Positions 1 to 13,900 of a stretch of 64,000 nt of DNA are shown one piece after another. The notes under the pieces are model-generated. The model searched no databases. It saw only the letters and a program-made list of their open reading frames with translations, and had not been told where the DNA came from. This DNA comes from Hemibagrus wyckioides (taxonomy: Eukaryota > Chordata > Actinopteri > Siluriformes > Bagridae). Position 1 is the first letter of the stretch; every line of letters starts with the position of its first letter. The position numbers and the translations under genes were made by a program. The stretch covers positions 8,955,699-9,019,698 of the forward strand of contig NC_080713.1 in NCBI RefSeq assembly GCF_019097595.1, given 5' to 3'.

Positions 1-2000
1 CAGTTCTTCCCCACTACCCGTCTCCTTCAGCTTCGCTACCGTTTCCTGCTCAGTGCTAGACCTAATAACCGACTCTCCATCACTATACTCGATACGCTTT
101 TCGGCATCTGTTGGTAGAGCTAACAATAACGCAGCTCGCTCCGTAGCATCTGCTCCAAGAGCCTTTACTTTGGCGTCAGTCTCTGCGTGCTCAACTCTAA
201 GCGTCATCTCTTCGCTCATGCTCGAATGATGAGTGGCTTGGGAAATACTAGGCTTTCTAACAAGCACAGACTGCCTTATGCTCTCAGCATGTGCTGCCTC
301 AGTCTTAAAGCTCTTCACGTCGCGGTCTTCGTGCAGTCCGTTTCGATCCTTGGTGGGATTTCCTGAACCATCAGGCACAGGAAAAGTTGGCTTTCTCTCA
401 ATCGGACCCATTATCACTCCGAAACCTACATACTGTTCTCTTTTACTCTGACCTATAACCCTGTCCTGGACAGATTCGCTGCTTTGCTTTGCCTGCGAAT
501 TTTCAATAAGAACTGGAGATGGTGCTATTTTCTTTTCTCCAGTGTGCTCCATTGCTGCTGGGTTGCGTACAATTATCCCACCCACAGAAACACTGCCGTT
601 GCTGTTGTTGTTATTGTTTACGTGGCTGTAATGACTGTTGTCGTATCCTTCGCTTCGTTTGAGTTCCCTCTTTTTCAGGGGTATCTTAGCCTGCTGGTCA
701 CTTTTCATGGCTCTCTCGAAATCTTCTGCCGTCCTCTCTTTTTTGTCCATACAGGAATCTGTCTTTGCTGGAAGTTCTTGTTTGACGGAACTGGGTGCCA
801 TGACGACCGAGATGGCGTTCCAGTGTCGAGGTGAATCCCTCGACTCGTCCTTGATGAGGCTCTTAATTGTGCTCACCCTGTTGTCTATAACAGGAGTCTG
901 GTCCAATTTTGGTGTTTCGGTGCCAAGCACTTTCAGCTCTTCCTTTTGCTCTTGTTTTACCTCAAGTGGTCCAGCAGAACCTTTTCTTTTATTTTCACAC
1001 ACGATCTGACTTTCTTCTTTAACGGATCGGTCGGAATTTACATTTACAGTACAAGTAATTGGCTTGCTTTCTTCTTCTGAGGCACACTCCGCTTTAGCCG
1101 CCTTGTTCGTGACTTTAAGATCACCTTAGGGGGAAAAAAATGTACAACACATTCAGATTCAAATCACACCTAACCACAGATAGCAATAAACAGTTAATGA
1201 AGTGACTCATGACAAGAACAGCGTACACACAACAAGATCATAATTATTCAGTAAGTACGGGAACGTAGAGCACCGGGTGGTGGTTTATTACCTCCGCAGC
1301 TTTTCTCGTCTCCTGGGTTGCCAGAAGTACCGTCGTGTCGCTCCTCATCCGTCACGGCTGGTTCTATCTTAGCTTTAAGGAGCTCCAAAATGTCTGCTAA
1401 CTCATTCCTATCCCTGTTAAGACAAATGATATCGCTCTGCCAATGACTCAGCTTTTAATAAGTGTTCAGAAGTCAAAGTGAACTCAAGGCCCTCAAGGCC
1501 TACTGGCAGAGTCACGATATGTCCATCTTTAAGAAAAAGGGACCACTACTGCAGGATTACGACTTAAAGTAACAGTTCTAGCCTAATACACAGACTTGGA
1601 TAATGAGGCAGGAAATGTCTTTAGTTCGATGTTCGAAGTTCTTTCTGTAAAAAAATGTCCTTAATATCCTGCACAGGTGGCGTGAGGTTTAGCTGAATTG
1701 AATTACTTAAGAACTGCGGTTTACGGAACGTGTTTCACAATAGAATTTTAGCTGGAAATTTATTTCTACATCAGCCTCATACTAAAGAATCAACAGGCAC
1801 AGAACTTACGTTTTGGCTCATTAAAAAAATATTTAAATATTTCCTTAGGGGATCAACCAGAGTGTACACGAAAAAGAGTGTACACGATTCCCCCCCTTTT
1901 AATTCTATTTTATTTATTTATTCATTTAAGGTTATTTTATTAGGATTGGAATTACTGGGTAGAAAAAGTAATGACTTTGTGCCACTGATCAATTTCTGCT

Positions 2001-2032
<32 letters not shown>

Positions 2033-3032
2033 GGGAAAATATTGTGTACATTCTTGCTCTTTTTCGATTCAATTTTATTTAAATAGTGCTTTAACAATAG
2101 ACATTATCATGAAGCAGCTCTAAAGAAAAATATAAATTCAGGATAGAAATAAAAGCTTTCAATTTAAATGTATCCCTAATGAGCAAACAGAAGTGAGAAT
2201 GGTGAGGAAAAACTCCCTGAGACAATATGAGGAAGAAACCCCGAGAGGAACCAGACTCAAAAGTGAAACTATCCTCATCTGAATTGTGACAAAATATTAA
2301 TCGTCTGATTTATAACATCATAACATTTCCAGTGATGACTGAAGTAGCTTCCTGGTAGTCTCCAGACTGTTGCTTCAACACTGCTTACCTGACAATGCAC
2401 CTCCATGATGACCCATCCAGATCGTCCTGCTCCTCCACGTAGAGCCGAACGTTCTGGTCTTGGTCCAGTTGGAACCAGTATAGGAGCCCTTCCTTATCTC
2501 TTCCGATCGGCTGCAGGCGCATCTGCTCAGGGTCTTCCTCGTTCACTGCCATCTTAAACTTGAGGTTGTCATCAAATTGGCTTTCACACAAATACTGTAA
2601 AACAAACAAACGATCAAATACAGTTTCTTATTACTATGTATTGTATAATACTGGTCTGCATGTAGTAAGGCATGGTAGTGCTACAGGACAGCTCTGGTTT
2701 AATTCTGAGTTCAGGTTACTGCCTGTGTTGTCTTTCACATGTCCTCCAGTTTCCTCCCAGCTCCCAAAATCATGCTGGTTAGTGAGCTGGCTATAGTAAA
2801 TTATGTCAACATTCCTGCCTTGTGTCCAGTATTCCTAGGATTGGGTCTTGACCAGGATAAAGTGATTACTGAGCATGGACATCATTCATGTAATTAAACA
2901 ATAATAAAGTACTAAGAACCTTTTATTTTGTATATGACTATATTCAATCGTTCAATCACCTCCAGAAATCGCTTTATCCGGGTCAGAGCCTACCAGGAGA
3001 ACACTGGAGATGAATCGGAAAATATACACCAT

Positions 3033-3070
<38 letters not shown>

Positions 3071-5341
3071 TTAGACACTCAAACACACACACCTAGGTCA
3101 AACTAGACTAGCTAACCCAGCTGTTTTTTGGAGGTCGGAGGAAATCAGAGAACCCGGATGAAACCCACACGGACACAAGAACAACACGTTTCTATTCAAA
3201 CTGTAACCTAAGCTCAGGATCGAACTGGGGGACCCAGGAGCTGTTAGGAGTAACACAATCCAAAGCACCACCATGCTGCCCACTGTATTCATATAAATCG
3301 GGATATAATCATCTTGCATTAATAAGGTACAAGTACAGTCTCAAAGTTCTACAACTTTTTTTTTTCCCCTCCCTATGTAAATATGTTATAAATCTGTTCA
3401 CAGTTGCCAGCTCCTTTCAAAGCAGCACCTTAAGGATGTCGGCCTTGCACTCCATGGACATTTCCGGGTATCCTTTTCTCTCCAGCTCCCATGCCCAGGT
3501 ACTGTTAAACTCCTGACACACCTACATTAAAAAAAAAAAAAAAGTACATAAAATAAAAAAAGAAATCAATAGATAAGACAAGATTATCAACCAATAAAAT
3601 CACTACACACAAGAATATAATATTCAAGGATCTGAACAAAAGGTACACATAGTACTAAAGAACAAAACCTTACCCTAACAAGATGCTTCTCCCATCTGTC
3701 TGACGTCACCGACTTGCCAAGTTTGCGAAGTAACTTCACATGGAGCTCAACAAGAGGCTGGGGAACTACAAAGTCCCAGAAAGATGATCAATAAACCAAT
3801 AACATCAATTCGTGCATACAGTTGAATGCAAAAGTTTTTCGCACCATTAAGACAAAGACATGTAAGGCGGTTCGACTGACATGATATAAAATAATGGTTG
3901 ATTTGAATTAATCTGCATGTAATGCATCATTCAGGTAGAAAGCCAACTGATGGCTGAGGAGGATGTGGTCATTTGTTGACATGCAGAATAAAACCATCAG
4001 AAATATGTCTATTTGATCGATCTATGCCAATATGTCATTTGCACCTCATCAGATAAGTTTGTAAAATGGTTTGGACTAGTGCATTTCTGCTGTAAGAGCT
4101 TTTCTGGATGATTACACACAATATCGATTATCCAGGGGGGGTCTACGAGTTACTTTATGATCCATGTATAATGTGCTTTAATACATGGTTACTAACATTT
4201 ATTACTACTGTATAACTATTAACCTTCTGATGTATGTTACATGAGACAGTGTTGTTATTATACATAATATGTTATTGACCACTGTTTTACATTAGTAAAA
4301 ATGTTATTGACCACTATTTTAAGCTTGTACGCCAAAGCACTGTCATGTTTATCCTAGACAAATAATAAAAGTAAACAATGTGTGAAATGCGAAATAATAT
4401 TTGTGCCATAAAAAACAACAACAGTGGAAAGGAAGTTGCACTCAGAAGTTGCGCGCATGCGCAGAAGAGACGGCCGGCGGCTCTGTCCTGTTTGTCACAA
4501 TGTTGCTAGCTAAAACTGGATGTAAACACTAGCCTCCATTTAAAAGTGTCTATACTCAATAAAACCCTAAACTGTGCTACTGTTGGAAAACCACGGCCAG
4601 TGTTGACCAGTGTATATCCTGGAGAAATATTTGGTCCAGATTTGGATGTAGAGTTAAAAACAGGAGAGCAAGAACAAACCCAATGGAAAAAAAAAATTCC
4701 ACCTGACAGTTAGCTAGCGGGAATAAGATGCTAGTTCATGTTGACCAGAAACAGTAGAGAATTAAGTTGAAAATAATAATAATAAACAAAAGACTTTAAA
4801 GAAAGCAAATAAAACAAGTGAGCTACATCATCATTCGTGTGGTTTATTCTTACTTAACAGCCCCCAAATAATGGCCTTCTATCTTGTTCTAACGGTAGAT
4901 CAAATCCAGAAAACTAGCATGTTAGCCAAGAGCTGTGTTTCTCAGTCCTTTAGCTAGTAGACTGCTTCCTGCTCTAATAACACCTGATCTCCGCTCTGTA
5001 ACACGTTCTTCGCGTTATTACAACGTGTGTTAGAGCTGGGGACAGATCAAATGTGGAGTTAATACGGTGTAAGACACTGAACCGTGATGATGAAGATGAT
5101 GATGGTGGTGATGATGATGATGATGATGGAGAGACCCTCTCTATACCCATCCTCAACGTCGCAGTAAAATGTCCTTTTCCCCCTCACCTGATGATGTATC
5201 CTGCAAGTATCCCTCCATCTGCGGGAAAGTCATTTCGGGCAGATCCAGAGCAGCACCGTATCGCTCTAAAAACGAGCACACGACGGCAAAGCTCGGACAT
5301 AAACCCGGAGGAAGACCCGCTGGAGCTACCGGAGCAGCCAT
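1..5341 (-). CDS. rsf1: Remodeling and spacing factor 1 (5' half, partial at left edge)
   Basis: RSF1 is the large subunit of the RSF chromatin-remodelling complex and partners the ISWI ATPase SNF2H in the nucleus. Six exons can be read: 5188-5341 (ATG at 5341), 3674-3765, 3429-3521, 2389-2594, 1292-1413 and 1-1124, the last open to the window edge. All junctions are GT-AG and keep frame. The N-terminus has the family's opening (AVVCSFLERYG, then GKSVTSDRWEKHL and YLCESQFDDNLKFK), and exon 4 carries MRLQPIGRDKEGLLYWFQLD, the WHIM-like region. The large last exon is Lys/Glu-rich and holds the conserved QQAKIPLKKREL stretch plus a short Asn run (near 594-620). The PHD finger and acidic C-terminus lie outside the window. 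The first ATG of the exon 1 frame is 5341, in good context (AAAATGG). Fish may have two rsf1 copies; which one this is cannot be told. Confidence 0.93.
2070..2290 (-). repeat. Interspersed repeat, LINE/SINE 3'-end type, reversed copy
   Basis: This stretch of an rsf1 intron is the reverse complement of a repeat seen again at 43890-44130 and 55085-55175. Shared words are the reversed forms of gagtctggttcc, ggtttcttcct, gggagtttttcc and gctcattagggata. In the plus-oriented copies the consensus ends in an AAGCGCTATA-AATAAA-like tail followed by ATTGA units, which looks like the 3' end of a retroposon. No coding capacity is seen. A 23-nt A-run lies just to the left (about 2009-2031). Confidence 0.55.
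2680..3290. repeat. Inverted pair of a common fish interspersed repeat with (CA)n
   Basis: The left part (about 2680-2890, plus sense) has tcctccagtttcctccca and gaccaggataaagtgatt. The right part (about 2940-3290) has the opposite-strand words: cgctttatccgggtcag, ggaggaaatcagagaaccc and ctcaggatcgaactgggg. Both belong to one dispersed teleost repeat, present here in opposite orientations around a (CA)n tract at about 3036-3066. It lies in the rsf1 intron between exons 3 and 4. No gene is visible. Confidence 0.5.
4440..4500. promoter_or_regulatory. NRF1-like palindromic site in rsf1 intron 1
   Basis: A GCGCATGCGC core (about 4453-4462) sits in a small GC-rich island (gagacggccggcggc follows) inside otherwise AT-rich intron 1. 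The match to the nuclear respiratory factor 1 consensus is good, and such sites normally mark CpG promoters. No exon could be tied to it, so it may be an alternative promoter, an enhancer or a relic. Confidence 0.35.
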
Positions 5342-6131
5342 TTTCCCTACCCGGGTTACAGTATAGAGTGAGATTAAAGCCAGGGAGGACCGAGGCCTGC
5401 CCACAATTCAACGCGACGGGGAAAGCATCATTACCAGATCGCGTTGTGGATCACTCGGTGATTACAACTTTCAGAAAATGCGTCATGCATAAACCGATTT
5501 GGTGATGTAAAGTGTTGTGGCTACCACCAATAATCCAGCAATCAAGACAGCACCGGTAACCTTGTTTCAGTGCTGCGCCGCTAAAACACCACAAATCCCT
5601 TGAGGATGTTTCTGCATTTTTTTTTTTTTTTTATCATTTAACACTATTAATTATCAATAATTTCTCTCATGAACCCTTGCTGACAAGGAAGAGGATGGAA
5701 ACCATGCCGTCTCCAAGTGGGCGTTATCTTTCTCCCACCGGTATTTTAATAAACCCCGCCTTCCTGCGCTGCGACCGGCTCGCTGCGGATCTGTCCAATC
5801 CGCGGGCTGCCTGTGTCATGATTTGCAGCCAATGGAATACATAGGTGTGTCCCTACGTCATCGCCGGTGCCGGAAGTAAATTTCCGATGCGATGAATGAG
5901 CTACAGAATGACGGTTGCTATTGAGACGGATTCGTAGCATGGAATGAAAAGTTGCTGGATTTCCTATGCTACGCAAAAGGCATATTTAGTTAAAGCAAAC
6001 GTCTCGATTAGGACTGAAAATGTCAAGATTTTGAAATTGTAGTCCTTTCGGACAAACTACAAGTTCCAAAGAGAGTCGTGAGACGGTGTCGTCACATCCG
6101 GGCACTTTGTTTGCGCGCTAGCTACTCGAAG
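5342..6131. promoter_or_regulatory. Bidirectional rsf1/aamdc promoter region
   Basis: This is the head-to-head spacer between the rsf1 start (minus) and the probable first aamdc leader exon (plus, ending at a donor near 6131, AAG|GTACGA). It is richer in CpG than the surroundings and has two CCAAT boxes (5795-5799 and 5829-5833) and a CCGGAAGT ETS site (5870-5877), the usual parts of housekeeping bidirectional promoters. A T-run sits near 5615-5631. No TATA box is evident here. Transcription starts are not determined. Confidence 0.6.
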
Positions 6132-6349
6132 GTACGATTTAATTACACCACTTCCTAACTACAGTATAGCAACAGAATATATAAAGTATTAAAGTATCAA
6201 GCAGCACCACGGCTTTCCAGTTAATACTAGCCAACAAAGTCGTTTGTTAGCCTCCAAAGGCAACGGGGCCGATAAAGTAGCACCTGATTGGATGCTGATC
6301 ATGACGTAGGGAGTGGGCGTGTCAAGTAGTGAAAGCCATATTTCTTGTT

Positions 6350-6417
6350 ATTATTTTGCCAGTGCAGCGACAGTCATAGTACGTATTTAAAGCCTGAGTT
6401 TGAGTCCATCAAGAAAG
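6350..6417 (+). promoter_or_regulatory. Possible second aamdc promoter and leader exon
   Basis: A TATTTAAA element (6384-6391) is followed about 25 nt later by sequence ending in a good donor, AAAG|GTAAAC, after 6417. This could be an alternative non-coding first exon of aamdc, spliced to the acceptor TTTTCCAG at 6553 just before the coding exon. It is an alternative to the leader exon ending near 6131. Read from motifs only. Confidence 0.35.
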
Positions 6418-6534
6418 GTAAACCTCTGTTCACTGGGGTAAACAATGCATGAAATTAGTCTAAAGCTCGATTTCCTGTTTGGATTGTAGCAAAGTCTTAT
6501 CCCCACTCTTATGACTAGATAGCTCAAGTCATAA

Positions 6535-7618
<1,084 letters not shown>

Positions 7619-7779
7619 AGATGCCGAACTTTACGGTGCCTTGTGTCTTGGCTCCATGTTTTAAATCTAAAGCAATTCACTAACCATGGTTATTTAGTTG
7701 GCACGGAAAGGCTGTTGAAATATTCTTTAGTTCTTTAAAAATGACAGTATTTACATATACAACATACAAAGGACAAGAT

Positions 7780-7785
7780 TTTATT
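7780..7785 (-). terminator. ints4: ints4 poly(A) signal
   Basis: AATAAA on the minus strand (TTTATT on plus), about 145 nt after the ints4 stop codon. Cleavage would fall near 7760-7770. It lies to the left of the aamdc signal at 7821, so the two transcripts would overlap at their 3' ends. Confidence 0.6.
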
Positions 7786-7820
7786 ACATGGATAAACTAC
7801 AGATCAATATTTTCTGCCAA

Positions 7821-7826
7821 AATAAA
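7821..7826 (+). terminator. aamdc: aamdc poly(A) signal
   Basis: AATAAA on the plus strand about 200 nt after the aamdc stop codon. Cleavage near 7840 is expected, giving a 3'UTR of roughly 220 nt that runs past the inferred ints4 cleavage site on the other strand. Confidence 0.6.
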
Positions 7827-7928
7827 TCAATGTTAAGGGAAAAAAAAAGCTGTTGATTCATTTGTTGCAGTCAGCTTCAGCTGGGAGTTCAATTCCTCCC
7901 CTAAAGATTTGTGTCTTAAAGTCCCAGG

Positions 7929-10900
7929 TCAGCGCCGAGCAGGTTTCGGCATGATGAAGACCTTGACAGGCTTGCTGAGGGTGATGGTGCCGTCAATTGA
8001 GCTTTCAGTTGTTGGCAGGCTTTCTGTGTTCTCATCCCAGGCCGGTTTGGGCGCAGCCAGTTTACTGCTGTAGGCCAGGAGCAACTGCACCTCGATCTGA
8101 GACGGCTCTGAGAAAGTCAGGAGAACAAGAGAAGTCGGAAGTCGGAAATTATTTCATTCAACCGTCTTCAGTAACCGCTTTAATTCTGGTCAGGGTTGCA
8201 CAAGGTGGGGACATTGCTACTAGTCTATTGCAGGGAATCATGCAACACACACTTATTCACAACTGTGAGCAATATACACCGATCAGGCATAACATTATGC
8301 GTACTGTCAGATGAGGAGATAATCAGTCTTATTCACTTCGTCATGGCACCTGTTAGTGGGTGGGATATATTAGGCAGCAAGTGAACATTTTGTCCTCAAA
8401 GTTGATGTGTTAGAAGCAGGAAAAATGGGCAAGCGTAAGGATTTGAGCGAGTTTGACAAAGTTTGTGATGGCTAGACGACTGGATCAGAGCATTTCCAAA
8501 ACTGCAGCTCTTGTGGTTTGTTCCTGGTCTGCAGGGATAAGTATCTATCAAAAGTGGTCCAAGGAAGGAACAGTGGTGACCTGGCAACAGGGTCATGGGT
8601 GGTCAAGGCTCATTGATGCATGTGAGGAGCAAAGGCCCGTGTGATCCGATCCAACAGACGAGCTACTGTTGCTCAAATTACTGAAGAAGTTAATGCTGGC
8701 TCTGATAGAAAGGTGTCAGAATACACAGTGCATGATGGGTCAGGGCTGTTTTGGCAGCAAAAGGGGGACCAACACAACATGGGCAAGTGGTCATAATGTT
8801 ATGCCTGGTCAGTGTAGAGTAGTCAATCTGCTTACCAGCAGGTTTTCTACACTGCGAGGAAACAAGAGAACTTGAAGGAAACCCGAATTAACACATGTGA
8901 AAAGATCCTGAGCTCAACCAAGCTGTGAGAAATGCTGCCCCTCTAAGGAAATTACTTCAAGCAAATACATAATATACACACAATGTAACAGACAATTATG
9001 TGTAAATTAGTATCAGGTGGATGATCACATATTGGGATGTATTAGGTTGTACATTTAAAACTTTTTCAGGGCTTTATTTTTATTTAGTTATTTTTTTTAA
9101 ACAAATATTCCACTACTCTCTCTGTGTACTAGAGAAATGGCTTGACTCCTACACATTCAAAATGATTCTGGCAAGAACTACCTTCTCCGGCCTAGATGCA
9201 ATTCTATTTATATCAATGTGGCTGCTAGGATTTCATTTCGTATGCCTTAATCTTGCAGCAGCAAAGGATTTATCTCTTTCTGTTAGAAAAGCACATTAAT
9301 GAAACCCATATAGAGGGGGAAAAAAGCCAACATGGAGTATCCATGCAATAATTTTTCCAATATTTGCTGATGTTGTTAACTCTGATTGGTAATGAGGATA
9401 ATCATAAGTATTGAATAGATGTTTACTAAGTAAACAGGCTGGGAATTTATATTACATCACTTTTCTAAATTATTTCACAAAGTGCAACAGCATGAGAAAA
9501 ATAAAAGAGTCATATCGACCAACTGGTTGCAAATTACACCGATCAGGCATAACATTATACATATATACACTGATGATCTCATCATGGCTCCTGTTAGTGG
9601 GTGGGATATATTAGGCAGTAAGTGAACATTTTGTCCTCAAAGTTGATGTGTTAGAAACAGGACAAATGGACAAGCGAAAGGATTTGAGCGAATTTGACAA
9701 GAACCAAATTGTGATGGCTAGACGACTGGATCAGAGCATCTCCAAAACTGCAGCTCTTGTGGGGTGTTCCCGGTCTGCAGTGGTCAGTATCTATCAAAAG
9801 TGGTCCAAGGAAGGAACATTGGTGAACTGGTCATGGGCGGCCAAGGCTCACTCATGCACGTGGGGAGCCCAGGCTGGCCCGTGTGATCCGATCCAACAGA
9901 CGAGCTACTGTTGCTCAAATTGCTGAAGAAGTTAATGCTGGTTCTGATAGAAAGGTGTTCTAATACATAGTGCATGATGGGTCAGGGCTGTTTTGGCAGC
10001 AAAAGGGGGACCAACACAATATTACACAGGTGGTCATAATGTTATCCCTGGTCGGTGTATACTCAATAACATCAATAGGTGGATGATGTAACATTATTAT
10101 TAACAAAACACACACACTGACAAGAACATGAAAGTATTCCACCTGTATCAATGAACAAATTAAAATAGTCTCACCTGTCCAGGCCGTATGGGACAGATAC
10201 ACCTGAGTGATAAGCCGCGTCCGTCCCGGTCCTGGTGTCCTAAAATCTCCAGGCTTAGGGTGAATTATGTGCGACTGTCCATCTGGGTAGAGTACCTACA
10301 GAAGGAAGTAGGAGCGAGAGAAAAGACATTTACTACTTGAAAATTATACGATGTTATTAATGATGACTCACCGATGAATGAACCCTGACCTGCACTTTAA
10401 CTGTAGCTTGTGGGTTTTGCACGTGTTCCAGAGTGGCATCGATATCTAACGCCAGCACTAAGCCAGAGGTAAACCGCAGCGGGTTGTCTGACTCTCCTGT
10501 CGGCTCAATAATTGTAGCTGACGCCCTGTGGATCTGGAAACCCCAAAACAATAAAATAAATAAATAAAGTTAACCAGAGGCTGTAGGAAACATTATTTGC
10601 TGCAGGAAACACATTGATGCTGAATAAACAGACCTGCTCTGGGAGTTTGAGGTGAGTGAATCTGTTATGTCTCAGAGTGGTCTGGAGGATCTTCACTAAA
10701 TCCAGCGGTTTGCAGGCTATGAGTCTGGGCATTAGTTCTAGCAGCTTCTCCACAAAACTGTCCTGAAGGTGGGGCAGCTCGGTCATGAAGAGCCTGTGCA
10801 GGCAAAAGAAGGGTGTTAAGGTCTGATGGAATAGCAAACAAAAAGAACATGGGTGTGATGCTACATTTTAGGTTGGGCACCATGCGTGAAATTAGGTTCG

Positions 10901-13900
10901 GTCCTGTCATTACTTATGGTAGAGCAAACATAAAGACTTGTTCCATCAAAAGCCTCTCAGTTTTTCCATCTCTTTTAAAGTTAATAAGGGAAAAAAAATG
11001 CACCATTTTACCAAGAAATCTCCTCTGTCCTAAAGAAAACTTTTGTTTGTTAGAAAGCTTACTGACAAAGTACTGAAGACTCCTTCAATAAATGTTAAAT
11101 AAAAACAGAAAGCTTCACCTTATCACTGGTTATATATTTCTCATTGTTAAATAACGTGATTTATTTGTCTGCTCATTATTAGACTTGTACTATGTGGAGC
11201 ATCCACCATACAAGTCCCTGTGAATTGATAGGGGGCATTAATATAAATGACTTGCACTGCAGGCAGAACATCTGTCCCAGCTGTTGTTACAGAAAACTAC
11301 TTCTATTAAAACAATCACATTCACCAACCAGCCAGTCGTACCTACTTTGTTGCTACACTCATTGCCCTTTTTTTTTTATTATCTGTGGTCATCATACAGG
11401 TGGATTTGGTAGCTAAACAAATAGTGACTGTTGCTATGTACATTTACTTGTTAGCACCCCACCTCACCGGTCAGTGCTGAGAATGGATAGGGATAGTGAA
11501 AGAGAATAAATCACAGCTTTGACTGTCATGTATCATACCTTTGAAAGGACTCCACTTCCTGAAGGAACTTCTCACATGATCCGAGAAGAGGCTCAACCCT
11601 AGAAAGAATATGAGGTTAGTATGATTCTATGATCACGACCCATTATTTCATAGTAATTTATCGTAAATATGCCATGTGTGCACTTCTGGTTGGAGGCTCT
11701 GTACATGTACTCTGCAGAATGACAATAAAGTTGAATCTAATCAAGTTGCATTGATTCACATGAGGCTGTACTATGCAAAAATTAGGGAGCTGATGGTGAC
11801 TGAATCAGTCCATGGGGCTCTGAATCAGTGGAGTAAATTAATCTTCCTTGGCATTGTGCTTCTCTCTGTTTTTCTCACTCCCCCATGGAGAAGTGTGTGT
11901 TGGATCCTACCCACAATAATTTCTAATTAATTTAATTGGTTTCCACATCAGCCCTGACCAGGACAAAGCATTTATTGAAGTGAATGAATACTGTAGTCCG
12001 ATAAAAAGGGTGTCCTTTCAGCTCCAGTTTAGCTTTATTTCTGTTTAAAATGATATTTGCAGAATAGCAGGTTGTACAGCATTGAATTACCACTCAGCTG
12101 TGGCTGCTTTAATACTGTTCATGAACAGTTCTGTAGATCACACACAGAGATATACACAAGTAGTGAAGTGTGTGTGTGTGGTGTGTGGGTGCACGCATTA
12201 CATTACTGACCCTCTTTTGGTGCGGGAATTAAGAACAAGTTGTAATGCCTTGGCTTGCAGTCGCACATTATGAATAGTTGCCACATGACGTGTCTCCAAT
12301 CCACTGTATAGGAATTCCAACTTGTATGTCTCTTCTAGGACCTAACACACACACACACACACAAAAAAGAAAGAAAGAAAGAAAGAAAGAAAGAAAATAC
12401 AGTAGATCAACCTCAGATACGGATAGGTTTAACTTTATCGTCATTATTAGAGTACAAGGCAATGAAATACAGTACATCAACAAAAATATCCTTTTATACA
12501 TATGTTTATATTCAGCTTCATTTTGTTCAACCTGCTGGATTCAGGCAGATTAAAGCAAAGAATCGGAATATAATCATCTACTTGTTTATTAAACTGGACT
12601 TCATTAACATTTTGCTGTTTGAGAGAGACAGAGAGAGTGTGTGTGTGTGTGTACCTGCTGTGCAGCAGTTGATGCCATGGCATTCTGTTTCAGACACAGA
12701 GGCACAGCCATGTTCCACAGCTTCTCTTGTAGAGCCTGGTATGTAAAAATGAAACAAATACGTTTTTCGCAAAAATCACATATGCATTAGTATTATTCAC
12801 TGAAAATGGCCAAGCTCTTTGGTTCACTGTATCGACCGAGACTAATTCATTTTTCAATTTGTAGGATTCGTACTTGTCTGAATCCATGGTACAATGGAAC
12901 ATTGATAAACAATGGAGTCCATGATCAACAGTGCAATTCTAGAGCTTAGGTCTGAACTTATCTCATTCATGACATTCATGTGACATGAGAAACCCACCTT
13001 CATAAGCAGAAGCTGACAGTGCAGGTATGTTGCACAAAAATCTGCCGATCCAGCCAGCTCCGTCTGCAGGATCCCGAGCCTCTGCAGGTCTCTGTGTGAA
13101 GAAGAGACAGAATAAACTTCAGCACACAGTTAATTAAAATAACCAGTGTAAGCCAGTGTTTCTGACCTGATGGTAAAGTCGAGCAGGTCCTGAGCTCCAG
13201 TTGAGTCCAGGTTCTGCAGATTGCTAACTCGAGTCAGGCTCTCCTGGAGGAACTGCTGCGCCGACTCCAGGCTGAAAGACTCCATTCCTGATGACTCCAA
13301 GCCCAGAGCCGCCATCTGCTTCCTGCCTGGTAACTGAAAGCGGAGGCAAGATTACACAAAGACATGATGATAAAAAATATTGCATAAAAACTTTCGAATC
13401 TTACCCTGAGCTGAGGCACCAGGTGCGAGAGGCTGTCACGTAGGTATGCGTAGTGCCGGAACGTGTGGTCTGAGAACAAAGCTGGCATGGTGGGACAAGA
13501 CTTCGCTGCATTAAACACCAGCACTAAAACGGCAATATCTGATGAAACTCACGTCAGGAAAAATCACCTTGTAAGGGCTAGGAATTTTGTTTTGCATCGA
13601 TTTATTTTTGACCCATTTCCCAGAAAACAGCAGATCTTCACATCTGACACCTTTTAGTAAAACACAGACACAACTACACAAAGAAAACGGTGTTGAACTG
13701 GGCAGGATACACGCAGGATCGTCCATGTCTGGTTCTGGAGTGTCAAAATAAGGGTGTGTGCTCAGGAGCTCAGGGACAATGGGCAACACCAGAGTGGGGT
13801 GACGAGCTCCGAGGAACTTCAGACACCTGTAGGGGGGGAAATGAGGTGTGTTTAAAAGCATACACAAATCACTAGTTAGTGCAAATTGCACTGCAGAACA

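Noticed and set aside
233..1009. Plus-strand open frames at 233-451, 484-834 and 638-1009
   Set aside because: They are shadows of the long rsf1 exon on the minus strand, which is open through 1-1124 and matches the family; the plus frames match nothing.
5053..5505. 150-codon plus-strand frame with an acidic Asp run
   Set aside because: It lies antisense to rsf1 exon 1 and the acidic run is a GAT microsatellite; no splice context or start context supports it.
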